Below are positions 9,797 through 17,320 of a DNA stretch of 64,000 bases, piece by piece. Each line of letters starts with the position of its first letter. Position 1 is the stretch's first letter. The stretch covers positions 186,001 through 250,000 of the forward strand of contig NZ_CP009228.1 in assembly GCF_000755145.1 (NCBI RefSeq), read 5' to 3'. Origin of the DNA: Treponema putidum. GTDB lineage: Bacteria; Spirochaetota; Spirochaetia; Treponematales; Treponemataceae. Made by a program: the position numbers and the translations under genes. The notes beneath the pieces are model-generated. The model was not told where the DNA came from. It saw only the letters and a list, made by a program, of their open reading frames with translations, and did not search any database.

Positions 9797-10620
9797 TAAT
9801 GCCTAATCTTGTTTCTTATCCTTGTTGAAGAGATTTCCAAAATAATTGCCGTTCCGAAAATAAGATAAGATATAAATCCGACTTCACTCATATTAAAATT
9901 TAAGGAGCCGGCCATAAAAAGCTCATAACCTATTCCGCCGGCTCCTGCAGCAGCTCCTACGGCAACCGCATTTCCAAAGTTAATCTCGAATCTAAAAAAG
10001 CTCCACGAGATTAGATTATTTATCGAAGCGGGAAGAACTGCCTGACTTATAATTTCGATGTAGCTTGCCCCGCAGGCTTTTAAGGCCTCAATCGTTTTTT
10101 TGTCTATGCCGTCAAAGCTTTCCGAAAAACCTTTTACGAGATAGGCTGTGCTGTGAAAGCTCATACCGAGGACGGCAGCCTCTGCTCCTATGTTTGCAAC
10201 TACCGAAAATATTAAGACCCAAATAATTGTAGGCACGGAGCGGATAAGGGACATTGCCGTTCTTATGATTTTTACAAGATACTTGTTTGAAAGATTTTCC
10301 GAAGCGACTATCCCTAAAAAGAAAGCAAGCACCACTCCGAACACGGTGGTTAAAAGGGCAAGGCTTAAACTCACCAAAAGAGAAAAAAATATTTCCGCAT
10401 AAGAATATTTTTGAGACAGCTTAGGGTAAAAAAGCAAATCTTTTGAATATTCGGTAAATTGTAAAAATGCCTTTTGAATTCCATAGTCGGGTTTTTCTAT
10501 TTTAAATAAAGTTATAATTGTAAGACAGGATAAAAAAATAAGAACAAATAAAATTAAGCCTCTTTGTTTTGAGAATTTTCTTATCTTTATTTTTTTAATT
10601 TTGTTTGCTCGTTCAATCAT
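9796..10620 (-). CDS. phnE: Phosphonate-type ABC transporter permease (PhnE-like)
   Basis: This inner-membrane permease of about 274 residues belongs to the PhnE/binding-protein-dependent family. The N-terminus is basic, then a membrane helix (LILFVLIFLSCLTIITLF) and further helices. The coupling-loop region reads EALKACGASYIEIISQAVLPA, the EAA-type motif that docks on the ATPase. The ATG at 10620 has AAGGAGAG in front and overlaps the stop of the upstream permease as ATGA, so translation is coupled. The frame is open to 10683, which would overlap that gene. It works with the second PhnE and PhnC; no PhnD-type binding protein is in the window. Confidence 0.88.
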   Translation of the reverse strand: MIERANKIKKIKIRKFSKQRGLILFVLIFLSCLTIITLFKIEKPDYGIQKAFLQFTEYSKDLLFYPKLSQKYSYAEIFFSLLVSLSLALLTTVFGVVLAFFLGIVASENLSNKYLVKIIRTAMSLIRSVPTIIWVLIFSVVANIGAEAAVLGMSFHSTAYLVKGFSESFDGIDKKTIEALKACGASYIEIISQAVLPASINNLISWSFFRFEINFGNAVAVGAAAGAGGIGYELFMAGSLNFNMSEVGFISYLIFGTAIILEISSTRIRNKIRH

Positions 10621-11483
10621 AGAAGAACTCTCCTTATTTTGTTTGAAAGAATGTCGATGAGTAAAACTATGATTACAAGGCATAGAATAATTAAGCCTGC
10701 ACTGTTATAACGGAAACTTTTAAAATAAAGGTTAAATAAAAAACCTATTCCCGTTCCGGTTAGAATTCCTATTAGAGCAGAGTCCCTCACATTCGTTTCG
10801 ACTGTGTATAAGAGCCACGAAACAAGGCCGGGTGCTATGCTTGGGAATACGGCATTAAAGAGGGCCGGAAAATACGGAACACCGGCAGCCCGCAGTGCCG
10901 TAAAGGATTCTTCACTCGTTTCTTCTATCATCTCCTTAAAAACCCTTACCAGATGGCCCAAGGTAATTATAAAGAGGGCTAAAAAGCCTGTAAAATTATT
11001 TTGTTTAAATGAAAACAATAAAAGCATTGTCCACGCTACCAGCGGAATATTTCTTAAAAACGAAGCTATAAGGGTAAGGATTATTGTAAAGGGTTTATTT
11101 ATTCCTGTGGTTTGAGAACCGAGGAGGGCTAAGATAAGGGCAAAAAATGCCGCCGCAGTCGTTGCCGAGACAGCTATTACACAGGTCTCACCCAAAGTTT
11201 TTATTATAAGCGGAATATGTTTTAAACTTTCATTGTCGGGTATAAAGTTTTTTATAAGCCAAGTTATTGCAAGGGGAAATTTAAGAACCGCTTTAATATC
11301 TTTAAAACCGGTTATATTTGATGCAAAATAATATATTAAAACAAGACTTAAAAGAATAATGATTGCCTTTAGTTTTTTTCTTGCAAAAAAAATTTGTTTT
11401 TTTTCCCAAGAGTATGAAGTTTCTTTTTTATGATAATGTCTTTTCTTTTTGTCCTCAGAGTAAATTTTTAAGTCGAACTTCAT
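10617..11483 (-). CDS. phnE: Phosphonate-type ABC transporter permease (PhnE-like), second copy
   Basis: A 288-residue permease with a basic cytoplasmic N-terminus of about 35 residues, then a helix (LKAIIILLSLVLIYYFA) and a typical transport domain. The coupling motif is TALRAAGVPYFPALFNAVFPSIAPGLVSW. Two different PhnE permeases in tandem are common in phosphonate/phosphite transporters and probably form a heterodimer. Its start codon overlaps the predicted true stop of phnC (TGA at 11482-11480). That tight overlap is evidence that phnC normally reads through to here. Confidence 0.87.
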   Translation of the reverse strand: MKFDLKIYSEDKKKRHYHKKETSYSWEKKQIFFARKKLKAIIILLSLVLIYYFASNITGFKDIKAVLKFPLAITWLIKNFIPDNESLKHIPLIIKTLGETCVIAVSATTAAAFFALILALLGSQTTGINKPFTIILTLIASFLRNIPLVAWTMLLLFSFKQNNFTGFLALFIITLGHLVRVFKEMIEETSEESFTALRAAGVPYFPALFNAVFPSIAPGLVSWLLYTVETNVRDSALIGILTGTGIGFLFNLYFKSFRYNSAGLIILCLVIIVLLIDILSNKIRRVLL

Positions 11484-11585
11484 AGGACTTTTTCCCCGCT
11501 GTCCATAGAAACACTTGTAAAAATTTCTTTATGCAAGACTTCATCGTTTAGGGAATCCGGTCTTCCGTCAAAAACTATTTTTCCG

Positions 11586-12275
11586 TTATTGAGCGCGATG
11601 ATTCTGTCGGCATATTTTTTTTGCAGCTTCCATTTGGTGCAGACTTATAAGACAGGCAATGTTTTTATTTACTGCAAATTCTTTAATATAATTTAAAACC
11701 GTTTCTGCCGACTGAGGGTCAAGGGAGGCTATGGGCTCATCACATAATAAAAGCTTCGGATTTTGCATTAAGGCTCTTGCAATTCCTATTCTTTGTTTTT
11801 GGCCTCCGCTTAATTCGCTGCATCTTTGAAAAGCAAATTCTTCCATGCCCACGGTTTTTAAAAGAGCAAAGGCTTTTTCTTTTTCTTCTTCGGTATAAAG
11901 GCCTAGAGCTCCCCGGTAAGAAGGGATTGAGCCGAGGCAGCCGTGCAGAACATTTTCGACTGAATTAAGACGCTCGACCAGATTATAATTTTGAAAAATC
12001 ATTCCTATCTTTGAGCGGTATTGCCTTAATTCTTTTCCTTTAAGCCTGTTTATTTTTTCTCCCAAAAAAATAATTTCTCCCTCATCCGGCTCAACCAAGC
12101 GGTTTATACATCGAAGCATGGTAGATTTTCCAGCTCCCGATAAACCTATTACTGCTGCAATTTCGCCTTCTTCTATTTTAAAAGAAATATTTTGTAAGGC
12201 CTTCCGTCCGGAAGGATAAGTTTTTGAAATATTTTTAAGTTCAAGAATCACAAGGCTAACCTTCGAGTTTTTCAT
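11586..12275 (-). CDS. phnC: Phosphonate-type ABC transporter ATPase (PhnC-like), C-terminus lost to a frameshift
   Basis: An ABC ATPase with GLSGAGKSTMLRCINRL (Walker A), SELSGGQKQRIGIARALMQNP (signature), LLLCDEPIASLDPQS (Walker B) and the switch His in ISLHQMEAAKK. After that the frame goes wrong (ICRQNHRAQ, stop). Removing one A from the eight-A run (plus-strand T run 11615-11622) restores KYADRIIALNNGKIVFDGRP and runs on to a stop at 11480 that overlaps the next gene. The intact product would be about 264 residues. The nominal ATG (12275) lies inside a dispersed hairpin; a GTG at 12251 behind GAAGG is an equally good start. Upstream lies ornithine carbamoyltransferase. Confidence 0.85.
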   Translation of the reverse strand: MKNSKVSLVILELKNISKTYPSGRKALQNISFKIEEGEIAAVIGLSGAGKSTMLRCINRLVEPDEGEIIFLGEKINRLKGKELRQYRSKIGMIFQNYNLVERLNSVENVLHGCLGSIPSYRGALGLYTEEEKEKAFALLKTVGMEEFAFQRCSELSGGQKQRIGIARALMQNPKLLLCDEPIASLDPQSAETVLNYIKEFAVNKNIACLISLHQMEAAKKICRQNHRAQ

Positions 12276-12309
12276 AAGTCTTTATTTAATGACTTATGAA
12301 AAACATCGC
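12264..12309. repeat. Dispersed CGAG-hairpin-CATCGC repeat, copy 1
   Basis: CGAG, then TTTTTCATAAGTC, a ten-base loop, GACTTATGAAAAA and CATCGC. The flanks and CATAAGT stem match copies at 27056 and 35920. It sits between the OTC gene and phnC and contains the nominal phnC start codon. Confidence 0.75.
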
Positions 12310-12323
12310 AAATATAAAAAAGA

Positions 12324-13340
12324 TTAGCACATTGTGGCATACATAACTGCTTTGATAGTATGCATGCGGTTTTCGGCTTCATCAAAAACAACTGATTTTT
12401 GAGATTCAAAAACTTCATTTGTAACTTCCATTTCGGGAAGACCGAATTTTTTGTGAATCTCCTGCCCCTTTGTTGTCTTTAAGTCATGGAACGAGGGGAG
12501 ACAATGTAAGAAGATTGCATCCTTGTCCGCATTGTCCATAGCGGCCTTATTTACCTGATAGGGTTTTAAGAGTTTAATACGCTCTTCCCATACGCTGTCG
12601 GGTTCTCCCATTGATACCCAAATGTCGGTATAAAGAACATGAGCTCCCTTTGTACCCTCGTTTACGTTTTCGGTTAAGGTTACGCTTGCTCCAGTTTCGG
12701 CTGCGATTTTCTTTGCTTCGGCCACCAAGTCTTCAGCAGGGAAAAGGTGCTTGGGCGAACATGCTGTAAAGTGCATTCCCATTTTTACGCAAGCTATCAT
12801 GAGAGAGTTGGCCACGTTGTTTCGGGCATCTCCCATGTATGTAAATTTAAGCCCCTTCAAATAGCCGAATTTTTCTTCGATTGTAAGAAGGTCTGCGAGC
12901 ATTTGAGTCGGGTGAAAGAGGTCGGTTAATCCGTTCCATACGGGAACGCCGGAATATTCGGCCAAGGTTTCTACGAGTTCTTGGCTGAAGCCTCTGTACT
13001 CGATACCGTCATACATTCTTCCTAAAACGCGGGCAGTGTCTTCAATAGATTCTTTATGTCCCATCTGTGAAGAGTTCGGATCAAGGTAGGTAACGCCCAT
13101 TCCAAGGTCATAACCTGCAACTTCAAAAGAGCATCGTGTTCTTGTAGATGTTTTTTCAAAAAGAAGAACGATGTTTTTTCCTTCGAGGTATCTGTGAGGA
13201 ATTCCAGCCCTTTTCATATCTTTAAAATTTTTTGAAAGGTTAAGTAAATACCGGATTTCATCTGTAGTAAAATCCAACAATTTTAGAAAACTTTTTCCGC
13301 GCAAATTTTTTGCGCTCTTTCCGCGAATTTCTTTAAGCAT
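12324..13340 (-). CDS. argF: Ornithine carbamoyltransferase
   Basis: A 338-residue enzyme interconverting ornithine plus carbamoyl phosphate and citrulline. The carbamoyl-phosphate loop is [12 protein letters not shown], followed by [20 protein letters not shown] and [14 protein letters not shown]. The ornithine loop is [10 protein letters not shown] and the catalytic HCLPSFHD follows. The sequence alone does not separate anabolic ArgF from catabolic ArcB. A fermentative treponeme with no other arginine-synthesis gene nearby makes the arginine deiminase (catabolic) role more likely, which is inference. A clear ribosome binding site (AAGGAG) precedes the ATG. Confidence 0.95.
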   Translation of the reverse strand: MLKEIRGKSAKNLRGKSFLKLLDFTTDEIRYLLNLSKNFKDMKRAGIPHRYLEGKNIVLLFEKTSTRTRCSFEVAGYDLGMGVTYLDPNSSQMGHKESIEDTARVLGRMYDGIEYRGFSQELVETLAEYSGVPVWNGLTDLFHPTQMLADLLTIEEKFGYLKGLKFTYMGDARNNVANSLMIACVKMGMHFTACSPKHLFPAEDLVAEAKKIAAETGASVTLTENVNEGTKGAHVLYTDIWVSMGEPDSVWEERIKLLKPYQVNKAAMDNADKDAIFLHCLPSFHDLKTTKGQEIHKKFGLPEMEVTNEVFESQKSVVFDEAENRMHTIKAVMYATMC

Positions 13341-13431
13341 AGTTTTAACTCCTTAAACTGCTATTGATGAATGGGAACAATATATCAGCTTTTGTAAAAA
13401 TAATCCAGTACCTAAAATACAATGCGGACAC

Positions 13432-13460
13432 TTGACTATTCCGATAAAAAGCAATATCAT
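13432..13460 (+). promoter_or_regulatory. Promoter of the MFS gene with a very short leader
   Basis: TTGACT (13432-13437), 17-base spacer, TATCAT (13455-13460). The ATG is only 14 bases after the -10 box, leaving a leader of about 7 bases and no Shine-Dalgarno. Confidence 0.6.
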
Positions 13461-13474
13461 AGCGGCAGTTTCTT

Positions 13475-14668
13475 ATGAAAGATTTACGAAAAAGAACCTT
13501 TAATGTTTCAGGCCTTAGTTTTTTAGTTTATTCTCTTTCTTCTATTGCAATCTCAATATGCCTCGTAAATATTAAAAGAGACTTAAATTTTTCACTTACG
13601 GAAGCGGGCTTATTCGGAATGCTTTGTGCTATCGAGCAGATGATAATTCTTTTTATAAGCCCCATCTTTGCAGCCAAGTTCGGCAAGATAAAAGTTCTGC
13701 GAGCTTCTCTTTTGATATTAACAGCAGGGCTTTTTTTCTTTTCAAAAAGCATTAACTTTTTTACTGCACTTTTAAGCGCTCTTTGCATGGGACTGGGCGT
13801 TGCAAACATGGAAGCCCTGCTGACTCCCATAGTAAATGATTTGTACCCGAACGATACTGGCGCAAAGATGAATATGATGCACGCCTTTTGGCCATTGGGA
13901 ACTTGTTCCGGACTGATAGGTTTCGGCTATCTTCTTTCGATAGGAATAAACTGGAGATACATTTACATAGGCCTATCGATTTTTGCTTTCTTAATTTGCT
14001 TTTCCTATCCTTCATCAAAAAAAGTAAAACTTCCGCCCTCGGACGGAAGCAAGGCTGCCTTTAAAGAAATATTTTCCCTACCCTCTTTTTGGCTTTTCGG
14101 TCTATCCCTCTTTTTTGCAGGAGGAGCCGAAGGAGCTTTTGCCTTTTGGTCAGCTACTCTGATTCAACTTTATTTAAAGGCCTCTGCCTTTTACGCAGGA
14201 ATTGTAACGGCGGGCTTTGCGCTCGGAATGTTTATCGGAAGGTCATTAAACAGCAAAGTCTTAAAAAAAGTTTCCATTCAAAAAGCGATAATAGTTTCTT
14301 CGATTGCTTCGTTTATAGTCAGCCTCTTATTTATTTTTGTAAACTCGCTTTTCGGCTTAGCAGTCTTTTTATTTTTTATGGGACTTTGCCTTGCCTGCCT
14401 TTGGCCGACAATCCAATCCTTTGCTGCAGCCATCCTTCCGGTAGACGCAACGGCCCTTATGATCTTTTTATCCTGCTTCGGAGTTCCCGGTTACAGCACT
14501 GCAAGTTTTATCATGGGAATAGTTGGAGATAAATACAATTTGTTCATTGCCTTTATTACGGTAGTTCCGGTATTTTTAATTTTAGTTCCGATTCTTTTTA
14601 TCATGGGCTGTAAGCTGTCCGGCTCTCCTAAACTAAAAAAGGTAAAACAAAATGAATCTATTGGATAA
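13475..14668 (+). CDS. Major facilitator superfamily permease
   Basis: A 397-residue integral membrane transporter with twelve predicted helices in two halves. The loop between helices 2 and 3 reads AAKFGKIKVLRAS, a variant of the MFS loop motif. A long hydrophilic stretch near residue 185 (PSSKKVKLPPSDGSKAAFKE) separates the halves. Overall it resembles sugar/FucP- or YfkF-like MFS members, but the substrate cannot be assigned. It overlaps nth by 17 bases. The start has no ribosome binding site and lies just after the promoter, so the message may be near-leaderless. Confidence 0.85.
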   Translation: MKDLRKRTFNVSGLSFLVYSLSSIAISICLVNIKRDLNFSLTEAGLFGMLCAIEQMIILFISPIFAAKFGKIKVLRASLLILTAGLFFFSKSINFFTALLSALCMGLGVANMEALLTPIVNDLYPNDTGAKMNMMHAFWPLGTCSGLIGFGYLLSIGINWRYIYIGLSIFAFLICFSYPSSKKVKLPPSDGSKAAFKEIFSLPSFWLFGLSLFFAGGAEGAFAFWSATLIQLYLKASAFYAGIVTAGFALGMFIGRSLNSKVLKKVSIQKAIIVSSIASFIVSLLFIFVNSLFGLAVFLFFMGLCLACLWPTIQSFAAAILPVDATALMIFLSCFGVPGYSTASFIMGIVGDKYNLFIAFITVVPVFLILVPILFIMGCKLSGSPKLKKVKQNESIG

Positions 14669-15284
14669 AGATGAAATCGAAGAAGTATACCGCCGTTTCA
14701 AAAAGAATAATCCTAACCCGAAAGGAGAATTACATTCTGAAAATATTTTCACTCTTTTGGTCGCAGTGGTACTCTCAGCTCAAGCGACCGATGTAGGCGT
14801 AAACAAAGCAACAGGACCTTTCTTTAAGGCAGCCGACACGCCTCAAAAGATGATAGAGCTGGGTGAAGAAGGGATCCGCTCATACATCAAAACAATAAAT
14901 TTATATCCGACAAAGGCTAAACGTATTTTTGAGTTAAGCCGAATAATTCAAAACGAGTATTCGGGAAAGGTTCCAGACACAATGGAAGAACTTATAAAAC
15001 TTCCCGGTGTCGGACGTAAAACGGCAAACGTGGTTTTAAACATGGGTTTCGGGAAACCTGCAATCGCAGTAGATACTCACATCCTCAGAACCGCCCCGCG
15101 CATAGGTCTTTCATCCGGAAAGACCCCCATACAAGTTGAGGAGGATTTACTCAAGGTTACTCCAAAAAAATATTTATTAAATGCCCACCATTGGATTCTC
15201 CTCCACGGACGTTATATCTGCAAGGCCAGAAAGCCTGAATGTGAAACCTGCTTCTTATCGGATATCTGTATGAAGAATTTGTAG
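14652..15284 (+). CDS. nth: Endonuclease III (DNA glycosylase/AP lyase)
   Basis: A 210-residue base-excision repair enzyme for oxidised pyrimidines. The helix-hairpin-helix LPGVGRKTANVVLN contains the catalytic Lys, and the catalytic Asp is in AVDTHILR. The C-terminus carries the 4Fe-4S cluster ligands as C-x6-C-x2-C-x5-C (ICKARKPECETCFLSDIC). The start lies inside the MFS reading frame (17-base overlap), suggesting coupled translation. A rho-independent terminator follows. Confidence 0.96.
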   Translation: MNLLDKDEIEEVYRRFKKNNPNPKGELHSENIFTLLVAVVLSAQATDVGVNKATGPFFKAADTPQKMIELGEEGIRSYIKTINLYPTKAKRIFELSRIIQNEYSGKVPDTMEELIKLPGVGRKTANVVLNMGFGKPAIAVDTHILRTAPRIGLSSGKTPIQVEEDLLKVTPKKYLLNAHHWILLHGRYICKARKPECETCFLSDICMKNL

Positions 15285-15304
15285 ACCCGATTAAAAATAC
15301 TGCC

Positions 15305-15331
15305 GAGTTTGTAAAACAAATTCTTTTTTTT
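15305..15331 (+). terminator. Rho-independent terminator after nth
   Basis: GAGTTTGT (15305-15312), three-base loop, ACAAATTC (15316-15323) with one G:U pair, then a run of eight T. Confidence 0.75.
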
Positions 15332-15436
15332 ATACTAAGAACTCTTCTTATAAAGAAGGGTAAAACTATGTAACCGGCTTTTCCAAAATGGCAATTTAAT
15401 TTGTAATTAAAGCTTTACTCCCTTGTAGGTTTTATT

Positions 15437-16291
15437 TTACTTTTGCTGCAACAGGGTTCCTAAATGTTCATGGCTTGTTTGAACTGCATCAAGAATCGTT
15501 GAGGTATCATGTAAAAAGTCATCGATCTTTTTTAATGATAAAAAACCTTCTCTTATGGTAATATCCTGTTCTTTTATTGAAGCGGTTATTTCGGCCAACG
15601 AAGAACCGGCTTCTTTAAGAGTTACAGAGTTCTCATCCAAATTAGACAATACGCCGTTAAATGACTTTCTGAATTTTGAAAAAAGTTCTATAAAACCTGT
15701 CATGCTGTTATTTATTTCACTAACCGATTTATTTAGCTCTTCCAGTTTTAATTCGATTTTTTTTGCAAAATCTCCTGTTTGAGTTGCAAGAGAGCGGACT
15801 TCATTGGCAATAATTCTAAAACCGTTTCCGACACTTCCGGCGCGGGCGGCTTCGATCGAAGCATTGATTGCAAGGATACCGGTCTTTACGGAAACATCCT
15901 TAATACCAGACAACATATCTTCAACTTCCGCAGTCCTATCCTTTAGCACCTCAAAAGCCGAAGCTGTATTTTCCGCACTTTCTGCAGAGGCTTCAATTTC
16001 GTCAACCCGCTCATGAACTTCTTCTTGGATTATATTTCTTTTTTTTAAAACATTGGAGAGCATTTCATCAACATAGTTGGCATTAGATGCAGAAGAACTG
16101 CTTTCCTTTTGGATTTCTTCAAAAACGGAAAGGATAGTTTCAAACTTTTCCTGCAAATTATCCATAGATTCTTCAATAATTTTAAATGAATGAGAGGTTA
16201 CAAAATCAAGAATAACGCCTTTGTTATATTGTACAACAATTTTATCTACTAGATCGGAAAAGTTATCAATAGCATTTTGTTCATCTTTCAT
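15437..16291 (-). CDS. Soluble chemoreceptor-like (MCP signalling domain) protein without a sensor domain
   Basis: A 284-residue, largely alpha-helical coiled-coil protein with no membrane segment or recognised sensor domain. The conserved MCP hairpin tip is seen as LAINASIEAARAGSVGNGFRIIANEVRSLA, the CheA/CheW contact region. A frame is open from a TTG at 16321, but the ATG at 16291 is better: it follows the upstream stop and has GGGA seven bases before it. It is transcribed behind an ODP-like diiron protein. Sensorless cytoplasmic receptors paired with such proteins are known in Treponema denticola, where the diiron protein senses oxygen and iron. Function here is by that analogy. Confidence 0.83.
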   Translation of the reverse strand: MKDEQNAIDNFSDLVDKIVVQYNKGVILDFVTSHSFKIIEESMDNLQEKFETILSVFEEIQKESSSSASNANYVDEMLSNVLKKRNIIQEEVHERVDEIEASAESAENTASAFEVLKDRTAEVEDMLSGIKDVSVKTGILAINASIEAARAGSVGNGFRIIANEVRSLATQTGDFAKKIELKLEELNKSVSEINNSMTGFIELFSKFRKSFNGVLSNLDENSVTLKEAGSSLAEITASIKEQDITIREGFLSLKKIDDFLHDTSTILDAVQTSHEHLGTLLQQK

Positions 16292-16304
16292 ACTGATTCC
16301 CAAA

Positions 16305-17075
16305 TTAAAATAAGTTTTCAATATAATCTATGCCGCATTTTAAACCTGAAAGCCAATTTAAAAAATTATTTACTTGTTCGTCTTTATATATTGCCCCGTG
16401 TTGTGGGGCTATAATTAGAGGGTTTAAACGGCGTACATTTTCTGCCCATTTGCTGACAATTTTATTGGAAGCCATATACCTGACATGAAATCCCTCAATC
16501 AAAGGAAGATGCTTTTCAAAATCTTCTACAAAGGTAGTTTCATTGTCATCATCAAAAACTGCGGCCCCTATATCTCCGGAAAACAAAATACGGGAGCGCT
16601 CATCGTATAAACCGAATTGCCCGGGAGAATGCATAAAGTGTGAAGGAATACACTTCATATTTGAACCTGAAGGAAGCGATATGTTCATCCCTTTATCCGG
16701 TATCGGAACCATTCTCGAAATATCTACGATACCGAAGTGAGGCATAAACCGTATCCAAAGCGAAGAAATATATATTTTAGCCTTTGTAATACCCAGCCAT
16801 AAAGCTATGCCGGAAGAAACATCGGGGTCTTGATGTGAAAAGAAAATCGTGTCGATTTTATCTACGGAAATAAATCGGCTTACCGCAGTAACTACTCTGG
16901 AAAAAAGGTGGACTCCGCCCGGATCAAGAAGAACACCTCGCCCCCTATCTATAATAAGATACTGCATTGTTTGAACAGCACCCTTTCTTTGCTTGCTTTC
17001 CGAGCCCAGCCATATAAATTTATGATCTGAATCTTCATATAGAATAATTCCGTCAATATCGCTATGTTCACTCAT
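16305..17075 (-). CDS. ODP-like diiron metallo-beta-lactamase-fold protein
   Basis: A 256-residue protein with the fold of the flavodiiron core but no flavodoxin domain. Likely iron ligands are visible: SHQDPD (His, Asp, Asp), FMHSPGQFGLYD (His), LFSGDIGAA (Asp) and APQHGAI (His). The HxDxD form, with Asp where flavodiiron enzymes have Glu and no following His, is a non-standard site like that of oxygen-binding diiron proteins that signal to chemoreceptors. The receptor-like gene starts 13 bases downstream on the same strand. The promoter region has a palindrome across it. An enzymatic oxygen/NO reductase role is less likely without a flavin domain. Confidence 0.8.
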   Translation of the reverse strand: MSEHSDIDGIILYEDSDHKFIWLGSESKQRKGAVQTMQYLIIDRGRGVLLDPGGVHLFSRVVTAVSRFISVDKIDTIFFSHQDPDVSSGIALWLGITKAKIYISSLWIRFMPHFGIVDISRMVPIPDKGMNISLPSGSNMKCIPSHFMHSPGQFGLYDERSRILFSGDIGAAVFDDDNETTFVEDFEKHLPLIEGFHVRYMASNKIVSKWAENVRRLNPLIIAPQHGAIYKDEQVNNFLNWLSGLKCGIDYIENLF

Positions 17076-17116
17076 TTTATACCTCTCCGTATTTTAAAGC
17101 TCAGTTTACAAATCCA

Positions 17117-17145
17117 AGTATATCAATAATTTACATGATATACAA
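17117..17145 (-). promoter_or_regulatory. Promoter of the ODP/chemoreceptor pair overlapped by a dyad
   Basis: On the minus strand, TTGTAT (17145-17140), a 17-base spacer and TATACT (17122-17117). Perfect eight-base arms GTATATCA (17118-17125) and TGATATAC (17136-17143) overlap both boxes, an operator-like position. Confidence 0.55.
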
Positions 17146-17284
17146 GTATTCAAAAAACGAGAAATTTATTTTGCAGAAAATTTATTTTGTAATCAACAAC
17201 CCTCCGCACGAATAAAAAAGATATTGACAAGTTTTGGTAATATTTACGAAAAAAAATTCTAAAAAATTTTTCATAAAATGATAC

Positions 17285-17312
17285 CTTGCAAAAATCTAAA
17301 AAGTTTTATACT
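17285..17312 (+). promoter_or_regulatory. Promoter of the epimerase gene, probably leaderless
   Basis: CTTGCA (17285-17290), 16-base spacer, TATACT (17307-17312). The ATG at 17321 is eight bases after the -10 box and has no Shine-Dalgarno. Confidence 0.5.
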
Positions 17313-17320
17313 ATAGACAT

